64,000 nucleotides of DNA, taken from the NCBI RefSeq assembly GCF_037042905.1, contig NC_087261.1, forward strand, positions 23,237,617-23,301,616. The letters run 5' to 3'. A model generated the notes under the pieces. The model searched no databases. It saw only the letters and a list, made by a program, of their open reading frames with translations, and had not been told where the DNA came from. Position 1 is the first letter of the stretch, and the number at the start of each line of letters is the position of its first letter. Positions 45,401 to 55,400 of this stretch are shown one piece after another. This stretch comes from Lytechinus pictus (lineage: Eukaryota > Echinodermata > Echinoidea > Temnopleuroida > Toxopneustidae). The position numbers and the translations under genes were made by a program.

Positions 45401-48000
45401 ACTTTTATGGATATGGTAGTGACCAATTTGGAGGCCTTGGCCATGCTGGCATCGGACATCACGCCACTAGGTTTCTTCGGGGAAATTGCCGGAAACACTG
45501 CGCTGTCTTGGCAATTTACAAAACATCGCGCCATGGGGCATGAAGGGCAATACAGTAATTGCTCAACGATGGCCAATAAACTCAAACCAGAGAGATAAAC
45601 GCGTGAAATATGTATTTTTTATTCACGGAATTTAGCAGATTACCTATGGGGACTCCTACCTCTGTCATCTGTTTGTCCAGGTGTCCGTGTGTAAGCAAGC
45701 GCGTAGCCAGGGGGCGGTGGGGCCAAAAAAAAAAGGCCCCAAAAAGAAAAAAGAAGGGAAAAAAGAGAGGGGAAAAGGAAAAGGGAAGGGAGGAAAGGGA
45801 AGAAAGGTAGCTTTGTGGGTTTTTCTTTTTATTCTTTATTTTGTTTCTCAAAAGAGAAACTCCTTCACTCTTGCTCTAATTTGTTTCTCAAAAGAGAAAC
45901 TCCTTCACTCTTGCTCTAAATTTATACGTATGAATTTTGCTTCTGCGCTTCGCGCGGTTAAATGACAATATTGCAGCTCTCCTTGGCCCTCACCCTTTCT
46001 CTAACCCTGTTTTCCACCTCAGCTATATGTGTTCTTGCCAGTTAAAGTTCAAACGAATACATTAGGGCATGGAATTAGAGTAAGGTTAGGCCGAAGTAGT
46101 CATCCTTTTTCTGTTCAAATTGATCGCGCAATTTCTGGTCGGGTCGACTCCGGGTGGTAAAATCTTTAAATCAATTTCTGCCATCACCTCCATATAGGCG
46201 ACTTCTCTCACTTTTCAGCTCATTACTAAACAACCATAATTTGGGGGCAAACAGGTTCCTAATTTGAAAAGAGGAAGGTATAAAATTCGTGTCGTATTAA
46301 ATGTTAAAAAAGTACCATATTATTTTATCAAATTCTATTAAACTTCATGTCATTTCCCTGCATATTCATTTCCTGTCCTGCTATGCGCCCTCAGTTTGAA
46401 ATTTTGAATAACACTTAAGTTTCTCTATCATACAGAATGAAGTGCTTCAGGATAAGTCAAAGAAATTATACATTATCCTTATTTATATAATTTCAATAAA
46501 TCACACAAGTTTCAACTTTTTGCGCACTATTTTCCTTGTAATGAAGTTCAATAATCTTAAAAAATCAATTGAATTAGAGCCGATGGGTTATTAGAGATAT
46601 CTGCATTTGATGAAACGTCCACCTTTTGAAATTTCAGAGTTTCATTGCTCTGCGCGGGGAGGAATATCTTCCTCCCGGCATATACTCTTCTTCTCCTCTG
46701 TTTTGCGAGTTAAAGATATGCACTGTCGCTAAATTGTTTGTAATCTGATTTTTCCAAGGGAAGTATTCAATATAACTAAGAAATAACCCTTATCTCGGGA
46801 CCCTTTTCTTTGGAAAAAAAACTTGATAAAACGTTTTAGCTTCCGCGCTTCGCGCGTGGTAATTATTATTTCAATTTCCTTCATTTTATCCTCTTTTTTT
46901 GTGCGTTCACAATTACTTTTGAAAACAAGGTACAAAATCACAATATAGTCAACTGAATTGGAGCTGATATAGGTACTAGAGACAAGAGAGACGGCTCCCT
47001 TTCAGTTTAATTATGAAACACCGAAAGCTTCGCGCGGGAGAGGGAAACTCCCCCTCCCTGCACCCACCCCCTAGGGAGCGTAAGAGTTGGCACGCTTTGC
47101 GTGCATTTACCCCCCCCCCCCCCTCCAAAATGAAATCCTTGCTACGCGGTTGTGTGTAAGCGAATCAATACAAAGGAGCTAAACATCGAGAGATAACAAT
47201 AAAAACATTTTACCTTCCGCATGAAATTTACCTACATTGTACTGCACTCAACCCAGGTGAGGTACTGGATAGGGAAAACAAAATGCTCGAATACCAGAGC
47301 GTCCGTAGGCAGCACGACTATAGCCAGGGTATACTTATGCAAAAAGCGCTCTAAAAATTCAGCTCTTATTATTACTAGTAGTAGTAGTAGTAGTAGTAGT
47401 AGTATAGTAGTAGTAGTAGTAGTATTGTTGTTGTTTTTGTTGTTATCATTATTATGACATTTTCTAAAACATGTGTAATGCTTTGGCAAGGTTGTATCAA
47501 CTGAAATTTTATTCTTTTTTTATTGTAAACATTGACTTCTCTGTATATGAAATTATAAACGCTCTCTCTCCCTCTCCCTCTTTCTTTCTCTATCTCTCTC
47601 TGAAATTAGAATGCATATATACATTTTTTTTTCTTTACGTGGACCTTTCTACAACTTTATTACAGAGTTAGTGATTATTATTCAGAAGGCTGTTGCCATG
47701 GATTATATCCTGCACTTTGCAGCTCATTTCATGTTCAGATTTTCTAAACGGAATGTTATAATTGTTTTAATAGCAATAAAACATCTTTTTATTCATATAG
47801 GCCTAATCTACATCATTAAAAATGTGATTTTGAGTTTATTTCGCGTGTAACGAGATGAACGACGCAGATTTACGAAGATCCCATGTTTAACAAGTCGCAA
47901 TGTCATAATGTGGTGCGACAATGGGTTTTCAAAACAGAGCTTTCAAAATCATACTAGATTGGGCAAGGGATGTAAGTCGTTGGCATGAGCCAAATTTGTT
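42474..48000. other. Long repeat-rich stretch without a recognised gene
   Basis: Contains poly(C)/CT tracts (44722-44870 and 44967-44985), a direct 41-bp duplication (about 45838-45919), poly(C) at about 47110-47122 and a TAG/GTT microsatellite (about 47378-47450). The G-rich GCGTAGCCAGGGGG start at 45706 fits the same repeat family as 37028. A moderately GC-rich block at 45376-45600 is open on both strands but matches no family I know. An acceptor-like TTTCTTTTTAAATCAG before 43340 opens a frame but lacks a donor. Confidence 0.4.
45838..45919. repeat. 41-bp direct tandem duplication
   Basis: TTTGTTTCTCAAAAGAGAAA followed by CTCCTTCACTCTTGCTCTAA occurs twice head to tail with no mismatch. 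This points to a recent duplication. Confidence 0.85.
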
Positions 48001-48146
48001 TTGAGTTTCCAAACCTCTTCGGTGGCTTGACTCACAGCGCAAAAACGTCGCCTTGAGTTATCCCTTCGAAACAGTTACTGCTCCCGCAAATCCCTACTCT
48101 CTGCTGTCGCTTCTGCTTTCATCTCCCCTCCTCCCTCGCGTTCAAG

Positions 48147-48311
48147 TTCAACCTTACTTGCTCGTCCAGTCAACCCATGACTCTTCGTTCGAGGAGATAA
48201 GCCCAGACACAGTCACAACCGTCTCTAACTTTTCGGCAGCCTATACCCCTTCTTTTCCCCATCAAAGCAGAAGATGGGGGGAAGGCCCTGAGGCGATGTA
48301 CTTCATCGCCG
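48147..48311 (+). CDS. Candidate exon of an unknown gene
   Basis: Preceded by a pyrimidine-rich tract ending GCGTTCAAG and followed by the strong donor GCCG|GTAAGT. It is 165 nt, phase 1 at both ends, 55 codons. The peptide is not low-complexity (LVQSTHDSSFEEISPDTVTT, then RRWGEGPEAMYFIA) and GC content is well above its surroundings. The open frame extends back to 48053, so the 5' border is uncertain. No domain is recognised. Confidence 0.35.
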
Positions 48312-48777
48312 GTAAGTCATTCGTGGTTGCTGACAGTCAAAAATGGCGTAGCAAGGCGTGTTAATATCATGAAGGGGTGACTGGTTAACGTTTGGACCTA
48401 TGAGGATGGTAAAAGAAGGGTGTTGCAGATTTGCTCCCGTGCGGCATATGCTCCGTATCTCAGAGGGCATAGCGTTAGAGTTAGGATTTTAATAGAGTTT
48501 CTGTTTCAGAATAATGATAATTAGGCTTTATTGTTTTACTTAACGTGGAGATTATCCATCGGAACAATTTTCGCCGGAGCAAATGTCATGGAACCTTCTC
48601 CGCTTGCATTTCGATAGGTGGGCATAATACCGCATATTACCCGAGCGGTGTTAGAGTAAGGCCTATATGATATTTGGTAGGTACAGTATATGATAATATA
48701 GTCATGATAGTAGAGGAGTTGTAATACAGCCGCATGAGCTCGTGCCTTTTTCTGAGACCTTTTGTTTCAATTAACAG

Positions 48778-49019
48778 ATGTAATGGCGAGTATTAAAAGT
48801 GATCGGGACTTTGATCCGGAGTATCACAGTTCAAACAAACTGCTTTGTATTTTTTTTAATATTATATATCATAAATGTGCCGTTTCAATTTGTATTATTT
48901 TTCTTCGCTCTTCGTGGTTGGAACGTGCAGAGTTGGGTGCATGGAACAAGCCCACCCCCCCCCCCCACCCCAACCCCTGCCCTTCCCAAATCTGCTCTCT
49001 GGCTTCTTTCAGCGACTGA
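48778..49019 (+). CDS. Candidate exon following 48147-48311 (weak)
   Basis: The acceptor TTTTGTTTCAATTAACAG opens a frame that, entered in phase 1 as left by the previous candidate, reads DVMASIKSDRDFDPEYHSS. It then becomes hydrophobic (LLCIFFNIIYHK…CIIFL) and stops at 49017-49019. The end is compositionally biased by a poly(C) run, so a real exon, if present, probably ends earlier. No good donor was found. Confidence 0.2.
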
Positions 49020-51207
49020 AAATGTCGATTATTGAACCTGTTACTTCAGGAAATGGTTTTATATCCATGCGGTATCAATCACAAGTATACAACGCTTACT
49101 TAATAGTATTTATTGAATACGAATTTCATTATCATGCAAATTATGAACATTAATTTAAAGACTAACTTTAAATTTTATTTTGAAATGACTTGAGACCTGA
49201 AGAAAGTTTGGGCTAAGGTTTTAGCAAAGTGCAAACGATCGCCCTCTCTACGTGTGCCGAGAGAAAGATTTCTTAAAAACAGAAAAGAAGGAAGATAAAA
49301 CCGTGTAAACCTACTTTATCCATACTCGTTTTGTCAACCTACAAGAAAGGGATTACACTGGCCGTCGATGTAACTTATTCTCTAAACAACTTTTCACAAC
49401 GCATATCAATGATCCAATTGGACGTTCCGACTGCGCGTGCGCACTGAAACTTGCTCACTCCACTTTGGGAGCACTTTGCCAAATCTTTGCAGACGACGTT
49501 ATAAAGTTCTTGGTCGTGGTTTGCCGCTCAGCGGAAGGAAGGATGGCATTCTTGTACTGCTCATCAGGTGCCCAAAAGTGTTTGCTGGGCTGATGTTGAT
49601 TGGAGAGGGCTTTTTTGTTTCATTTTATACAGTGTTCATCATCACTGGCAGAGGTCCTTCTGTCAGTAAGAGATACTAGTTTGAGGGGCATCGAGGAAAG
49701 TGACGTTCAAGACCACACGATCTGGGCAACTTCTCTGGCTTGTAACACTCTCGTCTCTACAAATTGGCATTTATCTTTCGCACAATACTCAGAGAAGTCA
49801 TCGTCTTTATAATGATTTTGGAATACAAAAGCGTTTGTCGAACAAGTATCTTCCATTGCTACGTTATGCCGGGATCAATTGGGATATCGTTTGTCAATTA
49901 ATGTATGACATTGTATCTGCCATCGCCTAAAGATTGCTTTAAGCTAAAATTAAAGATATACAATTTTGCTTCGGATTGCCCGTGGATCGATACGATTTAT
50001 GCATTTTCTGAACAGGTTTGTTCTGAATAAGAGTAATATCGCGTTTGCTTTCAATCTAAAGGGATGTGGAATTGTCTGAGTCCGCACGTCACTTTTAATT
50101 AGTCTGATCTTCAGCCTGATCAAGAGACCCCAACCTGTTATTAAAAAATATATATATCTCATTGTGAAGAACTCCTTTAAACTGAGAGGAACACTTTTTT
50201 TATACCAACTCCACCCTCGAATAGTTAAATCAGGAGATGAGAATAAACAGGCACCTAACAGACGACATTTAAAGACATCGGAACCACTTAGTATTAAACC
50301 GCTATCACGATTCGATCTCGAATATTAACGTCACGACATTCTCTGGAATCACTCGACGCGTAATCCATCGCCCCCTTTTCAGGTATCGATAAATTCGTCT
50401 GCCCACGGCTGTGTAAAAAAAAAATAAAGAAAGTCGAGATGCTATAAAATGAGGTAAAACGGCGATAAAAACAACAAGAATGGGAAGTATGTTTAATGTG
50501 TCGCCTCAATGACATTAACTACAACAATGGATGGCCTGTCTGTTAGGAAGAACAAGAAACCCGGAATCTGGCTTAAACGACCCGTTCCATTTCACCTTCC
50601 AGAAGTAAAGCTTACCACTGGCTTGTCTGGTATTGGTCGGTAACACAAGTCCGCAGCCGATGTTTATATTTGGTTACATAGACTTAAACATTTTGTTTAT
50701 GGTCAAGTTAATCGAGCGCAAATAAGAGTAATTATCATTAAGTTTGTAACTTCGCGAGTTATCTATTCATGTTTTCTTCTCCCGCCAAGACATTTGAAAG
50801 GCAAAGAACGCGACAAACTACACTAACTATTGAAGGCATCACCACATACCTATTGTTATCGTCTTAAAAAAAGCTCGTTAAGTCTCATGCCTTGTTTTCC
50901 TGGCGTTGTGCAAGAGTGCTTTTAATATGGAAACAAAACGAAAATGTGATTTTCCTCTTTCTATGGAAATCGGCGAAGGCGTAGGAAACGGGGAAAGCTA
51001 GCAAGTGCTTCCATTAATTCTTGTTTACATCAACTGCGTTTAACTTACTAAAGATTCGTTAAGAAGTGCATCTCTTGTTTGGATTGCTTATTACCACCAT
51101 AGAATTTGGATCAATTGAAGAATCGAAAAGATTGACAATCAATCATATACAGTTGTTTGACAACAATCGAGAAGGATTAACATTGATTGGAAAATAATAC
51201 CGAGAAG
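49020..51207. other. Intergenic or 5' region of the gene at 51208
   Basis: A GC-richer patch at 49425-49700 includes GCGCGTGCGCAC, close to an NRF1-type site, with overlapping short frames. No firm exon. Confidence 0.3.
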
Positions 51208-51289
51208 ATGGATCCAGAAGGATTATTATTCACTATCGCCTTTCTTTGCGGACTTTTCTCAACGTTGGAAGGAAGGCATCGGGGTAAAG
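51208..51289 (+). CDS. First coding exon of a secreted or membrane protein
   Basis: ATG in a good context (GAAGATGG) opens 27 codons plus one base. They start MDPEGLLFTIAFLCGLFSTL and continue with a short charged end rich in R, H and G. The exon closes at the strong donor AAAG|GTGAGA in phase 1. The acidic start, hydrophobic core and small residues before EGR fit a signal peptide. The phase-1 donor is the same as in the WSC gene, a pattern of modular extracellular proteins. The downstream exons are not visible as clear domains before the window ends; a possible acceptor at 59989-59990 (reading DVIAEDCTLLSQIAK) is speculative. Confidence 0.55.
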
Positions 51290-51656
51290 GTGAGAATAAA
51301 CCAATCTTTAATTAATTATTTTATTTATTTTGTTTTATTTATACAGGGTTGCCCCATCAGTAGTCTTGTACTGTTTTCCAGGGGGCCCTGTAAACAAATA
51401 TTTACAATATAACAGACAAGCAAATTACATAAGGAAAAAACAAACAGAACATGCAAAATAATAATTAGTGAATACATGAAAAAAAGATGATGGTATATAA
51501 GTACAATGTAGGAAAGTAACATTATTTCATCTAGATTTAAAGCACTGTCTTGATCACCATCAGCATTTCATTTATCTCATCCGTTATACCATTGTTTTAT
51601 TATTTTTAGCGAGTCAGTTTACTGTTTATTTGTAATGAGTGATTAACTGTATGCTA

Positions 51657-51896
51657 CACTGTAAAAACTGTGGTGTTAAAACTGACACCAGTTGGTGTTA
51701 ATAGAGGACCACACCCTGAGGAGTTAAAATTACACCCTAGAGATTGAACATGACACCAAAGAGTGTAAATGTAACAACCCAAGGTGTTGTAATAACACCT
51801 ATGGGTGTTAAAATAACACCGTCAATTTAACACCGGTGTAAAAATAACTGATGTGGTCCTCTATGTACACCGGTTAACACCACAGTTTTTGCTGTG
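51657..51896. mobile_element. MITE with CACTGTAAAAACTGTGG ends
   Basis: Left CACTGTAAAAACTGTGG and right inverse CACAGCAAAAACTGTGG, flanked by TA on both sides. The interior repeats the words GTGTTA and AACACC in both orientations, including AGGACCACA/TGTGGTCCT. 240 bp, non-coding. Confidence 0.75.
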
Positions 51897-51967
51897 TATG
51901 GTCCAATATGCGAGACACTCAAATTTACCGTATTTTTTGTTTCTCTTTCTCCTTTTTTCTGCTTCCA

Positions 51968-52136
51968 CACTCTAAAAACGAAGAGCTACGAAGAGCTAAT
52001 TTAGCTCTCAAAGAGCGTGTATAGTGACTGCACTTCGGAGCCCTGATTTGTCAAGTTCAAATTTGAACGAGAAAAATCAACACTCCTTAGTGCAGTCACT
52101 ATACACGCTCTTCGTAACTCTTCGTTTTTTAGAGTG
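51968..52136. mobile_element. MITE with CACTCTAAAAACGAAGAG ends
   Basis: The two ends are inverted (CACTCTAAAAACGAAGAG and the inverse of …CTCTTCGTTTTTTAGAGTG). Inner arms share AGAGCGTGTATAGTGACTGCA. 169 bp, flanked by CA on both sides. Lies 71 bp from the previous MITE. Confidence 0.75.
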
Positions 52137-52188
52137 CATTATCCGCCTGTCTGATTTTCATGTTGTTTCTTTTACTTCCCACTCCAAC

Positions 52189-52257
52189 GTAATAATAATA
52201 ATAATAGATAGGAATTGTAATGCGCCAAATCTACTCTGCAGAGTAACCAAGGCGCAA
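52189..52257. repeat. SINE core fragment
   Basis: AAT tail and a short GTAATGCGCCAAATC…CAAGGCGC core, resembling the tail half of the tRNA-derived SINEs. Confidence 0.4.
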
Positions 52258-53660
52258 AAATGTGTATTCCAAATTAATAGTTAAAGTATTTGAATGACAG
52301 TTACACATTATTCCATCAAACGTGTATTTTATGTCAGTTATGAATTATACCATGAACAAAATTATTATACTTTGAAAAAAAATCACATTTTGTAAAATCG
52401 TTATAAACTTATTTATCCAGTCGACTTAGATGATTATCTTAAACGGAACCTTTGACAAAAATTAAGAACATTGGAAACGATAAATGAAGCTATATAACAA
52501 TACCACCTACGTTCTAGTGGCAAAACGTGTTAAGACGTTTAGATCAACTATTATTGGACTAGTTCTGTGTTGTTTAATTTAATGAAGTCTAAATAGTGTA
52601 TAGTTGATAAAATAATTACATTACAGAGAACATATCCTTTATTGTCAGATGTTGTATATTCGTAAATATAGGAATCAACATGAAGAGCACCTGTTGACGC
52701 AATCACTCCTCTCAATGTGGAAATGGGATCATTGACACCCCTATAACAGTATAAGGAAGGGGTGCAACGTGTGGTAGACGTTAGTCAATTATCTATACTA
52801 ATTGAGTAGTGATTACCGGCATAATTGGGGAGGAATGTCTCAATGTCGATATTATTTCCCGTTCACATGGGTGGGACCTGAATCTTTCACTAAACTTTCT
52901 CCAAAGAAATAAGGAAGATGTGACATGGTTAAGCTATCTCCCGTCCTTCTCCTCTTTCACCCCCTCCCCCCTCCCTCTCTCTCTCTCCCTCTTCCTCTTT
53001 CATTCTGGATGCATCTCTCGTATAATTAGAATTGGACATAAAACAATACACATCATGTAAACAAGGAAGGGGTATAACATATCATACAAAAAAAAGAGTT
53101 GTAAAACAAGATTAGAAATATTATATATATATAATATATATATATATTATTGTACTGATTTAGTTTGCGATCTTATTCATCTCTCAGTTTGCTTGATTTT
53201 CGCCATAATCTGCTCGCTGCGTTGTTCATCAGAAGTTTTTTTTTTTTACATTTTCCCATAGTCTAACGATAAACGTGCACGACCGACCTAAACATCTGAT
53301 TCAAGTTTTTGCTACATGAGTTATACAGGAATCGGGCAATAACATGAATAGATATGTATACAAGAAAATACAGAGTATCATTCCTTTCCATCGCATATCC
53401 CCGTAGGAATCCACTAACCAAAACGTATGATAAACATCATAAATATGGCTGCGCTGTTACGATTTCAATTCATTAGTCATCAAAAAATAATTGTTTGCCA
53501 GTATTGCCACACCCTTACAGCCATGGGTTGTTACCGGTGGGCCCGGTGGGGGAGGTACAAGAAATTCAATTTTCTTCCCCATCCGTGGAATGGTTTCCCA
53601 TCATCGCGCTCACTTAAAAAAATGGTTTAGCTCTTTCCCGCTTCGAGTGAATAAAGAAGT
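52258..53660. other. No gene seen
   Basis: AT-rich. CT-rich tract at about 52940-53000, TA-rich palindromic patch at 53121-53150. Confidence 0.4.
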
Positions 53661-54000
53661 AGGCATGATGGTCCAGTGGTACACTCTAAAAAATATTGGG
53701 TAAAAATGCTCCATGAGGGTAATTATGTATCCAACCAACATTGGACATTTCTTTTGGGCATTTGTATTTGTCCAGTGTGATGACAATTTTGCCCATTCTA
53801 AAGTGATTGCTGCTTATTTTTTAACCTTACTGGACAATATGCTTCCCGAATTGGGTAAAATATCGCCCAAATTGGTTGGACACATAATTACCCTCGTGCT
53901 GGTTAAAATTTTACCCAGTATTTTTTACAGTGTAGGACGCCCTCAAAAGGAACGAGGGTTGTGGGTTCAAGTCCCCACTGAGTCAATCCAGACGTGGTAA
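53661..54000 (+). repeat. tRNA-derived SINE split by a MITE
   Basis: Joining 53661-53681 to 53935-54000 gives a tRNA-like ATGGTCCAGTGGTA|GGACGCC with a B-box-like GGGTTCAAGTCCCCAC near 53962. The insertion lies in the D-loop. A different tRNA type from the one at 291-660. Confidence 0.6.
53682..53932. mobile_element. MITE with CACTCTAAAAAATATTGGG ends (copy 2)
   Basis: 251 bp, TA on both sides (53680-53681, 53933-53934). Its inverse complement aligns along its length with 316-567, sharing CGAGGGTAATTAT, GTCCAACCAATTTGGG, CGGGAAGCAT and ATGCCC. So both are one family, inserted in opposite orientation. Confidence 0.8.
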
Positions 54001-54260
54001 AGAAGAACTTTCTGATTTCTTGATTGGGGGACGCAGGGCACACTAATAGTACAATTGACTATTGACTTACCTTGGTAGGCCTAAATACGACGGATTTTTT
54101 TTCTTATGAAAAAAAAATCGAAGTAAATAATGATATGAATATACAAATTTGATTTAAACAAGTACAACGTGTGAACGATCAATAAACGATTTCCCTTTTC
54201 CATCTTCTAAGGTTGTTCGGATTCTACATATACAACTAACCGTCTACTTTTTAAAGTAAA

Positions 54261-54509
54261 CAATAATAATAATAATAATAACGTTTTATTTACCCAGGGT
54301 AGCCACTTCAATCATAAGACTGCTCTTCCAGCGGGCCGTGCATAACATAATATGTTATTATTACCCTTCTCCAGTCTAAATGCTGAACGCCAAGCAAGAA
54401 GGCAGAAGGTCCCATTTTTATAAGTCTTTGGTATGACTCGGCCGGGGATCGAACCCACGACCTCCCGTTCATGAGGCGGACGCTCTACCACTGAGCCACC
54501 GTGACCGGT
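54261..54509 (-). repeat. tRNA-derived SINE
   Basis: AAT tail, then TTTTATTTACCCAGGGTAGC, and a minus-strand tRNA-like head (plus-strand GGGGATCGAACCCACGACC near 54444, then GCTCTACCACTGAGCC). A different subfamily from the other SINEs. Confidence 0.75.
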
Positions 54510-54719
54510 TAACAATAAAGGCATGACTCAAATAAGCGCCCTATTCCCTTTCATTCCAGAAGAAAACCTCCTCCTATTCGTATTTTGACATTTTGTTTTA
54601 GAGGTAAACCCTCACCCTTTGCAAAAAAAAACAATAACAACAAAACTATGGTGTTCCTCGAAGACCACAACATGATTATCTTATAGTGATGCGTAAATCG
54701 ACTCTCTTGAATATCCCCA

Positions 54720-55400
54720 AAAAAGAAAATGGAGGCGGAGAAGAAGAACAAGAAGAAGATGATAATGATTATGATGATGAAAAAGAAGAAGAAGGAGAAG
54801 AAGAAGAAGAAGACGAAAAAAGAAAAAGGAGAAGGAGAAGAAGAATTAAGGGGGGAGAAGAAGAAGTATACAAAAAAAATAAGAAGAAGAACAACAACAA
54901 TAGGAACAGTAATAGGAAGAAAATTTGTCCCAGTGCTGGTACGGACGACAATGGAGATGATGCCGATTACCTTTTTTGCATATCAATGTTGAAGCATGAC
55001 AACAGTTCGCTCTGTTCTTGATCATTGTCCTACATTTCAAAATTGAATTCAAATTGTTTAAAACAATTGCCAGAAAAAGAAGAATACGACGACGACGAAA
55101 AGAAAAAAGGAGCAGGAGAAGGGGGAGTAGGAGGAGAAGAATTAAAAAAAATAATGAGAAGAAGAAGAACAATAATAACAATAAGAGAAGAAGAAATAGG
55201 GAAAAAAAGAATAAAAATAGGAAGAAAATCAAAATTATGACAAAAAATTGCCCCAGTGCTGGTACGGATGACAATGGATATGATGACGATTACTTTTATT
55301 TCTGTTGCTTATTAATGTCGAAGCATGACAATAGTTCGCTCTGTTATTGATCATTGTCCTACATTTCAAAATTGAATTCAAATTGTTTAAAACAATTGCC
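54720..55400. repeat. Duplicated segment with GAA-rich tracts
   Basis: A non-repetitive block of about 150 bp (CCCAGTGCTGGTACGGA… to …TGTTTAAAACAATTGCCA) occurs at about 54928-55073 and again at about 55250-55400. Each copy is preceded by a long GAA/AAG purine tract. The Glu/Lys/Arg-rich frames here are spurious. Confidence 0.8.

Noticed and set aside
54686..55350. Glu/Lys/Arg-rich ORFs
   Set aside because: They arise from GAA/AAG tracts within a duplicated non-coding segment.
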